DNA of 64,000 nucleotides from an uncultured Porphyromonas sp. (GTDB lineage: Bacteria; Bacteroidota; Bacteroidia; Bacteroidales; Porphyromonadaceae), in the NCBI RefSeq assembly GCF_938046015.1, contig NZ_CALIXW010000007.1, positions 20,119 through 84,118 of the forward strand, in the 5' to 3' direction. Of this stretch, positions 57,732 to 64,000 are shown piece by piece. The position numbers and the translations under genes are program-made. Below the pieces are notes generated by a model. The model worked only from the letters and a program-made list of their open reading frames with translations, was not told the DNA's origin and made no database searches. Every line of letters starts with the position of its first letter. The stretch's first letter is position 1.

Positions 57732-57841
57732 GAAAAGTAATATAATATTCGGGGAAAAGTAATATAACTTTCAGTAGAAAGTAATATAATAATCGGCAGA
57801 AAGTAATATAAGAATTGCCCGAAAGTAATATCATATTTTTC
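57732..57841. repeat. 22-bp repeat array, AT-rich family, copy 3 (5 units)
   Basis: Units start at 57732, 57754, 57776, 57798 and 57820, each with GAAAGTAATAT at its left part. On the minus strand the first unit reads CCCGAATATTATATTAC followed by TTTTC. This differs at only two positions from a unit of the array at 21286, so the two arrays belong to one family in opposite orientation. Confidence 0.9.
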
Positions 57842-57993
57842 GGCCACCCCGAGCCCTCAGCTCAGCCACACGAGGGGCGAGGTGCTGTGCCCAGCAAGGT
57901 GCACCGCGCTGAGCTCCCCCTGTGACGGGGCTTCACTTTGCGCTGAGCCCTACTGAGGCTAGGGGAGCAGGGAGGGAAGAGCAAGAAGGCAGA

Positions 57994-58042
57994 AAGCCCG
58001 CGGGGGCGACAGGCTGCTGTGCACTGTCGCCCCCGCGGGCTT
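57994..58042 (-). terminator. Terminator of the lpx/nnr operon
   Basis: Perfect 19-bp arms AAGCCCGCGGGGGCGACAG and CTGTCGCCCCCGCGGGCTT with an 11-nt loop, 22 bp past the nnr stop. On the minus strand CTGCCTTCTTGC follows. Confidence 0.82.
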
Positions 58043-58063
58043 GGGATAGGGATGCTCGGAGCG

Positions 58064-59572
58064 CTAGAGGTCGAGCTGATGGTAGGCGCGGCTGATCTGG
58101 GGTAGGAGGTCACCCGCTACGAGGCTGCGCTGGCTCTGCTTGCCCGAGTAGAGCTCAGCCGCGAGTCCGTGCAGGTGCACCCCGATCATGGCGGCCGTCA
58201 TGCTCGAGCGGTACTGCGCGAGCAGGCCGATGATGAGGCCATAGAGTACCTGCTGGCAGCCCGGGCGCGAGAGGGCGCTATTACCCGTCACATCGAAGAG
58301 GACGGAGCCGCTAGGCAGACAGATCGCTGTGCTCTCGCCGCGTAGGATGAGGCAGACGTCGAGCTGTGCCGCCAGTTCCTTGGCCTCGCGCAGACGCTCC
58401 GCATCCGAGCTGTGGCGCGTGGTGAGTTGGTCGAAGCTGAATTCGTCCGCCACGAGGATAGAGCTCGGTGGAATGAGCGGCAGCAGTTCGCGGTGCTTGG
58501 TGAAGAGACGCAGAGCGTCCTCTGCCAGCAGGAAGGGGCGTGTCGCAGCGAGCGTGAGGAGGGACTGGAGGCGTCCCGCAGCCTGCTCGCTCGTGCCGAA
58601 GCCGCTGGTCACAGCGATAGCCGTATAGCTCGAGAGGTACTGCTGGTAGCTCTCGAAGCTGCCGCTGGTGATGCGTAGCTCGGGCAGCATGAGCTGGAGC
58701 TGGAGCGCCTCCTCCTTGGGGATGGAGAGCTCGAGCGAAGCGAGCCCCGAGCGCTGAGCCGCACGTGCCAGCAGCAGCGCCGAGCCTGCATAGCCAGGCT
58801 GGAGCATGGGGACGAAGGCCCGAGGAAGCAGGGTGCCGTAGCCCTCGAGGGGACGGCTCTGCAGCTCGGTAGTCACCGAGCTATCCTCGATGAGGTGGTA
58901 CTGGACGGGGATACCTTCCTCGGCGGCAGCACTGATGCCGAGGGGGATGTGACGCCACTCCCCGACATAGGGCTTATGCTCCTTGAAGAAGAAGGCGAGC
59001 TTCGGACTATCGAAGGCGATGGTGCGCTCGGCACGGAAGATCTCCCGATGCTGGTTCCCCGAGTTCTCCTCGGCGAAGAGTCCCGAGGGGATCTCGATGC
59101 TGACGCGGCGCGCCTTGCTGGCATTGAGGTACTGGATGAGCTGCTGGTAGCCGCCCGAGAGGGGCGTAGAGAGCTCTGCGCCGAAGATACCATCGATCAC
59201 CACATCCTCGCTGCTGAGGTTGACCTTGAGCAGCGACTCGTAGATAGGCGTGAAGAGGAGTCCCTCCGCCTCCATCAGCGGGAGCAGCTCCTCCACCTCG
59301 GGGGAGATCTTGCCCGCGCTATAGATGAGGTAGACCGAGACGCGGTAGCCGCGGTCGAAGAGCAGGCGTGCCGCCCTCAGCGCATAGGCCCCGCAGCGCC
59401 CCGCCCCAGCCCAGACGTAGACCATGCGTACGCCGCGCTGGTAGTGGCGGACGAACTCCTGGACGAAGGCGCTAGCAGCACGATCGATATGGTCACGACT
59501 CGTCAGCCCGTCGAGCTCGAGCGCCTGCTGGTAGAGCAGGGGGAGTTGCTTGCCGGTGAAGATCTTCTGCAT
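58064..59572 (-). CDS. Nnr (YjeF) homologue with lost catalytic motifs
   Basis: 502 residues with the two-domain layout of Nnr, the NAD(P)HX epimerase (N-terminal) plus dehydratase (C-terminal) that repairs damaged cofactors. Overall landmarks remain: IEIPSGLFAEE, SPKLAFFFKEHKPYVGEWR, RGESTAICLPSGSVLFDVTG and GLIIGLLAQY. The functional motifs are altered. The epimerase loop, normally N-N-G-G-D-G, is GRCGAYA (about residues 57-63). The dehydratase GSGD-V-L motif with the catalytic Asp is RPGCQQVLYG (about 434-443). The DADALN and TPHPGEF blocks are AEDALR and VADEFSF. The frame is intact, so it may be an inactive paralogue or have a new role. It is the last gene of the prfA-pyrF-lpx run, 15 bp after lpxA. 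Confidence 0.82.
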   Translation of the reverse strand: MQKIFTGKQLPLLYQQALELDGLTSRDHIDRAASAFVQEFVRHYQRGVRMVYVWAGAGRCGAYALRAARLLFDRGYRVSVYLIYSAGKISPEVEELLPLMEAEGLLFTPIYESLLKVNLSSEDVVIDGIFGAELSTPLSGGYQQLIQYLNASKARRVSIEIPSGLFAEENSGNQHREIFRAERTIAFDSPKLAFFFKEHKPYVGEWRHIPLGISAAAEEGIPVQYHLIEDSSVTTELQSRPLEGYGTLLPRAFVPMLQPGYAGSALLLARAAQRSGLASLELSIPKEEALQLQLMLPELRITSGSFESYQQYLSSYTAIAVTSGFGTSEQAAGRLQSLLTLAATRPFLLAEDALRLFTKHRELLPLIPPSSILVADEFSFDQLTTRHSSDAERLREAKELAAQLDVCLILRGESTAICLPSGSVLFDVTGNSALSRPGCQQVLYGLIIGLLAQYRSSMTAAMIGVHLHGLAAELYSGKQSQRSLVAGDLLPQISRAYHQLDL

Positions 59573-59587
59573 GAGCCCGCCCTCCTG

Positions 59588-60379
59588 CTAGTCCATGGTG
59601 CCGCGTACGATACCTCGCTCGGAGGAGCGTACGAAGTCGAGAATGAGCTGGCGCTCGTAGGTGTCGGGGATCTCCTCTTCGATGACCTTGAAGGCCTCGC
59701 TATTGTTGAGCCCGCGCTGGTAGAGGGTGCGGTAGATGTCGTTGATGCGGAAGATCTGCTCGTTGGTGAAGCCGCGACGACGCAGCCCCACGATGTTGAT
59801 CCCGCAGTAGACGATGGGGTCGCGACCGATGAGCGTGTAGGGAGGGATGTCCTTATTGACACGGCTACCGCCCTGGAGCATGACATGCTTGGAGATGCGG
59901 ACGAACTGGTGTACCAGCGAGCCGCCGCTGAGGATGGCGTAGTCGTCGACCTCTACCTCGCCTGCTACCTGCGTAGCATTGCCCAGGATGACGTGATCGC
60001 CGAGGACGCAGTCGTGGGCGACGTGCGAGTAGGCCATCAGGAGACAGTGGCTGCCGACGACGGTCTTGCCCTTGGAGACGGTACCACGATTGACGGTAGC
60101 ACACTCGCGGACGCTGACGTGATCGCCGAGGATGGCGAGGCTCTCCTCACCAGCGAACTTGAGGTCCTGGGGAATACCGCCGATGACGGCCCCTGGATGG
60201 ATGTGGCAGTGCTTACCCAGGCGCGAGCCGCTCTTGATGACGGCGCCGCTCTCGATGATACAGCCTTCGCCGAGCTCCGTATTGGCCTCGATCACGGCGA
60301 AGGGGTGCACGAGGACGCCTTCACCGAGCTTAGCCTCGGGAGACACAGAGGCTAGGGGACTGATTTGCTGCTGTGACAT
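59588..60379 (-). CDS. lpxA: UDP-N-acetylglucosamine acyltransferase
   Basis: LpxA performs the first acyl transfer in lipid A synthesis. 263 residues. The left-handed beta-helix hexapeptide repeats run from residue 8 to about 190 (ISPLASVSPEAKLGEGVLVH, IIESGAVIKSGSRLGKHCHI). The catalytic His lies in MAYSHVAHDCVLGDHVIL. GLRRRGFTNEQIFRINDIYR is the helical C-terminal domain. It lies 68 bp after lpxC-fabZ, with a hairpin in the gap. Confidence 0.97.
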   Translation of the reverse strand: MSQQQISPLASVSPEAKLGEGVLVHPFAVIEANTELGEGCIIESGAVIKSGSRLGKHCHIHPGAVIGGIPQDLKFAGEESLAILGDHVSVRECATVNRGTVSKGKTVVGSHCLLMAYSHVAHDCVLGDHVILGNATQVAGEVEVDDYAILSGGSLVHQFVRISKHVMLQGGSRVNKDIPPYTLIGRDPIVYCGINIVGLRRRGFTNEQIFRINDIYRTLYQRGLNNSEAFKVIEEEIPDTYERQLILDFVRSSERGIVRGTMD

Positions 60380-60399
60380 AGTCTAGCATATAGGGCGCC

Positions 60400-60440
60400 G
60401 TGCAGACGCTCCCCCTCTGAGGAGGACAGCGCCTGCACGA
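60400..60440 (-). terminator. Hairpin between lpxC-fabZ and lpxA
   Basis: 12-nt arms CGTGCAGACGCT and AGCGCCTGCACG with one mismatch and a 17-nt loop. It lies inside the lpx operon, so it could be an attenuator or RNA-stability stem rather than a full terminator. Confidence 0.45.
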
Positions 60441-60447
60441 CGATGGG

Positions 60448-61833
60448 TTACTTATTCTTGACGACCTGAGCCATGAACTCAGCCTCACAGACGAGCTTCT
60501 CGCCGACGAAGGCCAGACCGCGCATATTCGCCACGCCACGACGCACCTCGGTGATGAGGCGGAGCTTGAAGACGAGGGTGTCGCCTGGGACGACCTTCTG
60601 GCGGAACTTCACGTTGTCTATCTTCATGAAGTAGGTAGAGTAGCGCTCGGGGTCCTCCACCTGGCTGAGGATGAGCAGCCCCCCGACCTGCGCCATGGCC
60701 TCGACCTGTAGGACGCCGGGCATGACGGGCTCGCTGGGGAAGTGGCCCTGGAAGAAGGGCTCGTTGCCCGAGACGCTCTTGACTCCTACGATATAGTCCG
60801 CGCCGATCTCGATGATCTTGTCCACCATGAGGAAGGGGTAGCGGTGGGGCAGACGCTCACGCACCTGGTTGACATCCAGCAGCGGCGTGGCGTTGGGGTC
60901 GTAGAGCGGGGCCTGCGCTTCGTTGAGCTTGATCTCCTTGCGGATCTTCAGGCCCATCTCGTTGTTGATCTTATGCCCAGGGCAGAAGGCGATGATACGC
61001 CCGACGATGGGGCGGCCGATGAGGGCGAGGTCCCCGAGGACATCGAGCAGCTTGTGACGGGCAGGCTCGTTGGGGAAGATGATGGGGCTGTTATTGATGT
61101 AGCCTAGCTCGGGGGCTACCTTGCGCGCTACGCCCATCAGGTCGCAGATCTTGTCGAGCTGCGTCTGCTCCATAGGCTGGTCGTAGATCACGAGGGCGTT
61201 GTCTAGGTCGCCGCCCTTGATGAGGTTGTGCTCCAGGAGGGTCTCCACCTCGCGCACGAAGACGAAGGTGCGGCTGGCGGAGATCTCCTGATCGAAGTCC
61301 TCCAGCGACTCCAAGGAGGCGAACTGATTGCTCAGCACAGGCGAGTCGAAGGACACGTGCACGTCTACGCCGAACTTGCTGTCGGGTAGCAGGATGATGC
61401 GCGAGCGGCCATCGCTAGAGGAGACCTCCTGGCGCTGCTTGACGATGTAGGGCTCGACGGGGAGCTCCTGCTCGACCAGGCCGACGCGCTTGATAGCCTC
61501 GATGTAGTGCTTGGCACTGCCGTCGAGGATGGGGAACTCAGGGGCGTTGACCTCGATGAGGCAGTTGTCCACGCCCTTGGCATAGAGCGCCGCCATAGCG
61601 TGCTCGATGGTGCTGACGGCTGCTGAGCCCTTGATGAGGACGGTGCCGCGCTCGGTGCCCTTGACGAACTCAGAGAGGGCGGGGATCTCGGGCATGCCCT
61701 CCAGATCCGTACGGCGGATGACGCGCCCCGTGCCAGCAGGCGCGGGATGGAAGTTGATCTTGATATTTAGACCCGTGTGGAGTCCCTTCCCCGTGAGGGC
61801 GAAGGAGCTGGCGAGCGTCTGTTGCTTCTTCAT
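60448..61833 (-). CDS. lpxC-fabZ: Fused LpxC deacetylase / FabZ dehydratase
   Basis: 461 residues. The N-terminal ~300 are UDP-3-O-acyl-GlcNAc deacetylase, the committed step of lipid A synthesis, with zinc ligands in STIEHAMAALYAKGVDNC (H78) and in HKLLDVLGDLALIGRP (His and Asp), then AFCPGHKINN. The C-terminal ~145 are 3-hydroxyacyl-ACP dehydratase, with the catalytic His in LPHRYPFLMVDKI and Glu in GVLQVEAMAQVGG. The fusion is typical of Bacteroidetes and joins the two enzymes competing for the 3-hydroxyacyl-ACP pool. The frame extends 54 codons upstream into lpxD; I start at MKKQQTLASSFALTGKGLHT. Confidence 0.97.
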   Translation of the reverse strand: MKKQQTLASSFALTGKGLHTGLNIKINFHPAPAGTGRVIRRTDLEGMPEIPALSEFVKGTERGTVLIKGSAAVSTIEHAMAALYAKGVDNCLIEVNAPEFPILDGSAKHYIEAIKRVGLVEQELPVEPYIVKQRQEVSSSDGRSRIILLPDSKFGVDVHVSFDSPVLSNQFASLESLEDFDQEISASRTFVFVREVETLLEHNLIKGGDLDNALVIYDQPMEQTQLDKICDLMGVARKVAPELGYINNSPIIFPNEPARHKLLDVLGDLALIGRPIVGRIIAFCPGHKINNEMGLKIRKEIKLNEAQAPLYDPNATPLLDVNQVRERLPHRYPFLMVDKIIEIGADYIVGVKSVSGNEPFFQGHFPSEPVMPGVLQVEAMAQVGGLLILSQVEDPERYSTYFMKIDNVKFRQKVVPGDTLVFKLRLITEVRRGVANMRGLAFVGEKLVCEAEFMAQVVKNK

Positions 61834-61843
61834 ATACCTTGTG

Positions 61844-62890
61844 TTAGTTCGTTGCTGATGGTTGCTTAAGAGCAGTGAGCTCCTTCTCGAGGGCCTGCAG
61901 GCGGCGGTACATCTCGGGGAGCTTGGGCTGGAGGACGAAGCTCCGCATGGCGTCACGCAGCGGCATCGCAGGCGATCCCATGAGCGTGCTGCCATCGGGG
62001 ATATTGCTGATGACCCCTGCCTGTCCGCCCATCTCTACGCGGTCGCCGATGGTGATGTGCCCACCGATGCCGACCTGCCCGCCGAACTTGCCCCACTGCC
62101 CGATCTGGCTGGAGCCAGCCACCCCGACCTGTGCGGCCATGACGGTGTGTGCCCCGACGGAGCAGTTGTGTGCGATCTGGACGAGGTTGTCCAGCTTGAC
62201 GCCGCGGCCGATGCGCGTGCTGCCCATGACAGCCCGGTCGATGCAGGTATTGGCGCCTACCTCTACGTCGTCCTCGAGGATGACCTTACCCAGCTGAGGG
62301 ATCTTGTGGTAGCCGTCGGCCTCGGGTGCGAAGCCGAAGCCATCGGCGCCGATGACCGCCCCCGCGTGGATGATGCAGCGCGTGCCGATCTCTACACCGT
62401 GGTAGAGCGTGGCGTGGGGGTAGACGATGGAGTCCTCCCCGAGCTCCACCCCAGCACCGATATAGGCGTGGGGGTAGATGAGCGCACCCTTGCCGATGCG
62501 TGCCCCTGTCTCAATAACGGCGAAGGCCCCGACATAGACATCTTCGCCCAGCTCTACACCTTCGGCGATAGCGGCCTGAGGGGAGATGCCCTGGGGGCGG
62601 GGCTTCTGCTGCTGCTCGACCAGCTGCATGAGCTTGGCCAGTGCAGCGTAGGGGTCGGCCACGCGGATCAGCGTCGCCTTGACCTCCTGGCGGGGGGCAA
62701 AGTCCTTGCTGACGAGTAGGATGGTGGCCTCGGTGCTGTAGGCGTAGGTTTCGTACTTAGGGTTGGCGAGGAAGGCTAGGTCGCCTGCCTTCGCGCTCTC
62801 GATCTTGCCGAAGTCGGAGACGAGGGCGGCGCTGTCGCCCTCGATGACGCCATCGAGGAGGGGGGCTATCTGTGCGGCGCTGAACTGCAT
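61844..62890 (-). CDS. lpxD: UDP-3-O-(acyl)glucosamine N-acyltransferase
   Basis: LpxD adds the N-linked 3-hydroxyacyl chain after LpxC. 348 residues. The N-terminal uridine-binding domain (MQFSAAQIAPLLDGVIEGDS; LAFLANPKYETYAY) is followed by a beta-helix of hexapeptide repeats. The catalytic His is in IIHAGAVIGADGFGFAPE, and HNCSVGAHTVMAAQVGVAGS lies further on. The C-terminal helix (MYRRLQALEKELTALK) is present. The gap to lpxC-fabZ is 10 bp. Confidence 0.97.
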   Translation of the reverse strand: MQFSAAQIAPLLDGVIEGDSAALVSDFGKIESAKAGDLAFLANPKYETYAYSTEATILLVSKDFAPRQEVKATLIRVADPYAALAKLMQLVEQQQKPRPQGISPQAAIAEGVELGEDVYVGAFAVIETGARIGKGALIYPHAYIGAGVELGEDSIVYPHATLYHGVEIGTRCIIHAGAVIGADGFGFAPEADGYHKIPQLGKVILEDDVEVGANTCIDRAVMGSTRIGRGVKLDNLVQIAHNCSVGAHTVMAAQVGVAGSSQIGQWGKFGGQVGIGGHITIGDRVEMGGQAGVISNIPDGSTLMGSPAMPLRDAMRSFVLQPKLPEMYRRLQALEKELTALKQPSATN

Positions 62891-62937
62891 AGCTTCGTAC
62901 TGTCGTAGCTGTGGATAGGGGAGCTGGTCGCTGTGGC

Positions 62938-63774
62938 CTAGGCCTCGACGAGCTTGTTCTTGATGAGGATCTCGGCCATCTGGTGGCGGAGCTTCTCGGC
63001 CTCGGCGGCTGCGGCGCTGGCGAAGGCCTCGGTATGGTCGGCGTAGATGATGCTACGAGAGGCGTTGACCAGTAGGCCGCACTGCTCGTTGAGGCCGTAG
63101 CGGGCTACCTCCTCGAGGCTACCGTTCTGCGAGCCTACGCCTGGCACGAGGAGAAAGGAGTCGGGTACGATGGCACGCACACGCTCCAGCATGGCGGCCT
63201 TGGTAGCGCCGACGACGTACATCAGCTGCTCGCTGTCGCCCCACTCCTTGCTCTTCTCGAGGACTTGCTCGAAGAGCGCCTTGCCCTCCTTGTCCTCGGT
63301 GAGCTGGAAGTCGAAGGCCCCCTCATTGGAGGTCAGTGCCAGCAGGATGACCCAGTGGCCCGTGTACTTGAGGAAGGGCTGCACGCTATCGCTACCCATG
63401 TAGGGGGCGATGGTCAGGGCGTCGACCTTGAGGTGCTCGAAGAAGCTGCGCGCATACATGTCGCTGGTGTTGCCGATGTCACCGCGCTTGGCGTCGGCGA
63501 TGATGAACTGCTCGGGATATTCGCTCTGCAGGTAGGCGACGGTCTTCTCGAAGGCCTTGATGCCGAAGCTGCCCATGCTCTCATAGAAGGCTAGGTTGGG
63601 CTTGTAGGCTACACAGAGGTGTGCCGTGGCATCGATGATACGCTTGTTGAAGGCAAAGATAGGGTCATCCTCATCCTGTAGGAACTGTGGGATCTTCCTT
63701 ACGTCGGTATCGAGTCCGATGCAGAGGAAGGAGCGCTTGCGTTGAATCTCCTTGAAGAGTTCGTTCTTGGTCAT
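62938..63774 (-). CDS. pyrF: Orotidine 5'-phosphate decarboxylase
   Basis: PyrF makes UMP from OMP, the last step of pyrimidine synthesis. 278 residues, the longer type 2 form. The catalytic D-x-K-x-x-D is in IIADAKRGDIGNTSDMYA. FLCIGLDTDVRKIPQFL is the N-terminal strand, TIAPYMGSDSVQPFL binds substrate, and LLVPGVGSQNGSLEE and NASRSIIYAD bind the phosphate. It lies 47 bp before lpxD and 28 bp after prfA. PyrG elsewhere in the window continues the same pathway. Confidence 0.97.
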   Translation of the reverse strand: MTKNELFKEIQRKRSFLCIGLDTDVRKIPQFLQDEDDPIFAFNKRIIDATAHLCVAYKPNLAFYESMGSFGIKAFEKTVAYLQSEYPEQFIIADAKRGDIGNTSDMYARSFFEHLKVDALTIAPYMGSDSVQPFLKYTGHWVILLALTSNEGAFDFQLTEDKEGKALFEQVLEKSKEWGDSEQLMYVVGATKAAMLERVRAIVPDSFLLVPGVGSQNGSLEEVARYGLNEQCGLLVNASRSIIYADHTEAFASAAAAEAEKLRHQMAEILIKNKLVEA

Positions 63775-63802
63775 GATAATAGCTGTATGCGGGGCGCGGC
63801 CT

Positions 63803-64000
63803 CTAGAGGGCGGCCTCCTTCATTCGTTCGATGTTCTCAGCGATGATCAGCTCGTCGATGATGGGCTGTATCTCCCCGCCCATGATGGCGGACAGATTGT
63901 AGAGCGTGAGGTTGATGCGGTGGTCGGTGACGCGCCCCTGCGGGTAGTTGTAGGTGCGGATCTTGGCCGAACGGTCGCCGGTGGAGACCATGGTCTTGCG
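63803..64000 (-). CDS. prfA: Peptide chain release factor 1, C-terminal part (cut by window edge)
   Basis: RF1 ends translation at UAA and UAG codons. Only the last 65 residues or so are inside the window; the gene continues beyond 64000. The visible part, RKTMVSTGDRSAKIRTYNYP then QGRVTDHRINLTLYNLSAIM, is the conserved segment following the GGQ domain in RF1, and it ends ENIERMKEAAL. The GGQ and PxT motifs lie outside, so the RF1 versus RF2 decision rests on this C-terminal block, which fits RF1. It appears to be the first visible gene of the prfA-pyrF-lpxD run. Confidence 0.9.
   Translation of the reverse strand, partial: RKTMVSTGDRSAKIRTYNYPQGRVTDHRINLTLYNLSAIMGGEIQPIIDELIIAENIERMKEAAL

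Noticed and set aside
57415..57834. 139-codon minus-strand frame next to the 89-bp array
   Set aside because: Composed of translated repeat units of both the 22-bp and the 89-bp families.
61834..61995. 54-codon N-terminal extension of LpxC-FabZ
   Set aside because: Overlaps the lpxD end in another frame and has a Ser/Arg-rich shadow composition.

Overview
The window comes from a GC-rich member of the Bacteroidales, most likely Porphyromonas or a close relative. The reasons are the murF-alr and lpxC-fabZ gene fusions, the long Bacteroidetes form of amidophosphoribosyltransferase, the cytochrome-b type fumarate reductase operon, the GSCFA, DUF6122 and YraN neighbours, the glycine-lipid acyltransferase pair, and repeated TAnnTTTG boxes (the Bacteroidetes -7 promoter element) in front of genes. 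The genus call rests on gene content and remembered protein similarity, not on a search. Almost everything is ordinary chromosomal core. I see no prophage, insertion sequence, CRISPR array, rRNA or tRNA.

Layout. 1-6500, minus strand: sppA-lpxK-thiL (thiL cut by the left edge), a DUF6122 membrane protein, and groES-groEL. 7072-21118, plus strand: valS, two lipid acyltransferases (GlsA/GlsB type), yraN, a GSCFA protein, murF-alr, a GH92 mannosidase and a variant uvrA. 21840-25305: frdCAB. 25789-35072, minus strand: a lamin-tail-domain secreted protein, xerC/D, pdxH, a nitroreductase, a long purF, yidC and pyrG. 35808-38001, plus strand: an unrecognised lipoprotein with a tiny acidic ORF behind it, then tpx. 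38137-48901, minus strand: one long run of TPR protein, pepT, dxr, rseP, rnz, a 1005-residue TPR protein and an outer-membrane barrel. 49580: an SDR-type threonine dehydrogenase on plus. 50613-56404, minus: recO, then ruvX, def, a TPR protein, rsmI and a coiled-coil lipoprotein. 56405-58063 is a long repeat-filled spacer. 58064-64000, minus: prfA (cut by the right edge), pyrF, lpxD, lpxC-fabZ, lpxA and a degenerate Nnr homologue.

The genes group into envelope building (lpxK, lpxA, lpxC-fabZ, lpxD, murF-alr, dxr, yidC, rseP, sppA, GlsA/B), anaerobic respiration (frdCAB), nucleotide synthesis (pyrG, pyrF, purF), protein quality and translation (groESL, def, valS, prfA, rsmI) and DNA repair (uvrA, recO, ruvX, xerC/D).

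The most unusual feature is between the genes. Seven intergenic arrays have a strict 22-bp period. Four are GC-rich with four units each, built on the perfect palindrome TGAGGGATATCCCTCA. Three are AT-rich with five units each, built on a TTATATTA core. All lie in spacers, and most of those spacers hold a promoter. A separate array of eight exact 89-bp units fills the spacer between ruvX and nnr. Other points worth a second look are an Nnr homologue that has lost its catalytic motifs, a UvrA missing half of zinc site 1, a small acidic peptide gene behind a lipoprotein, and a triplicated copy of the recO start region.
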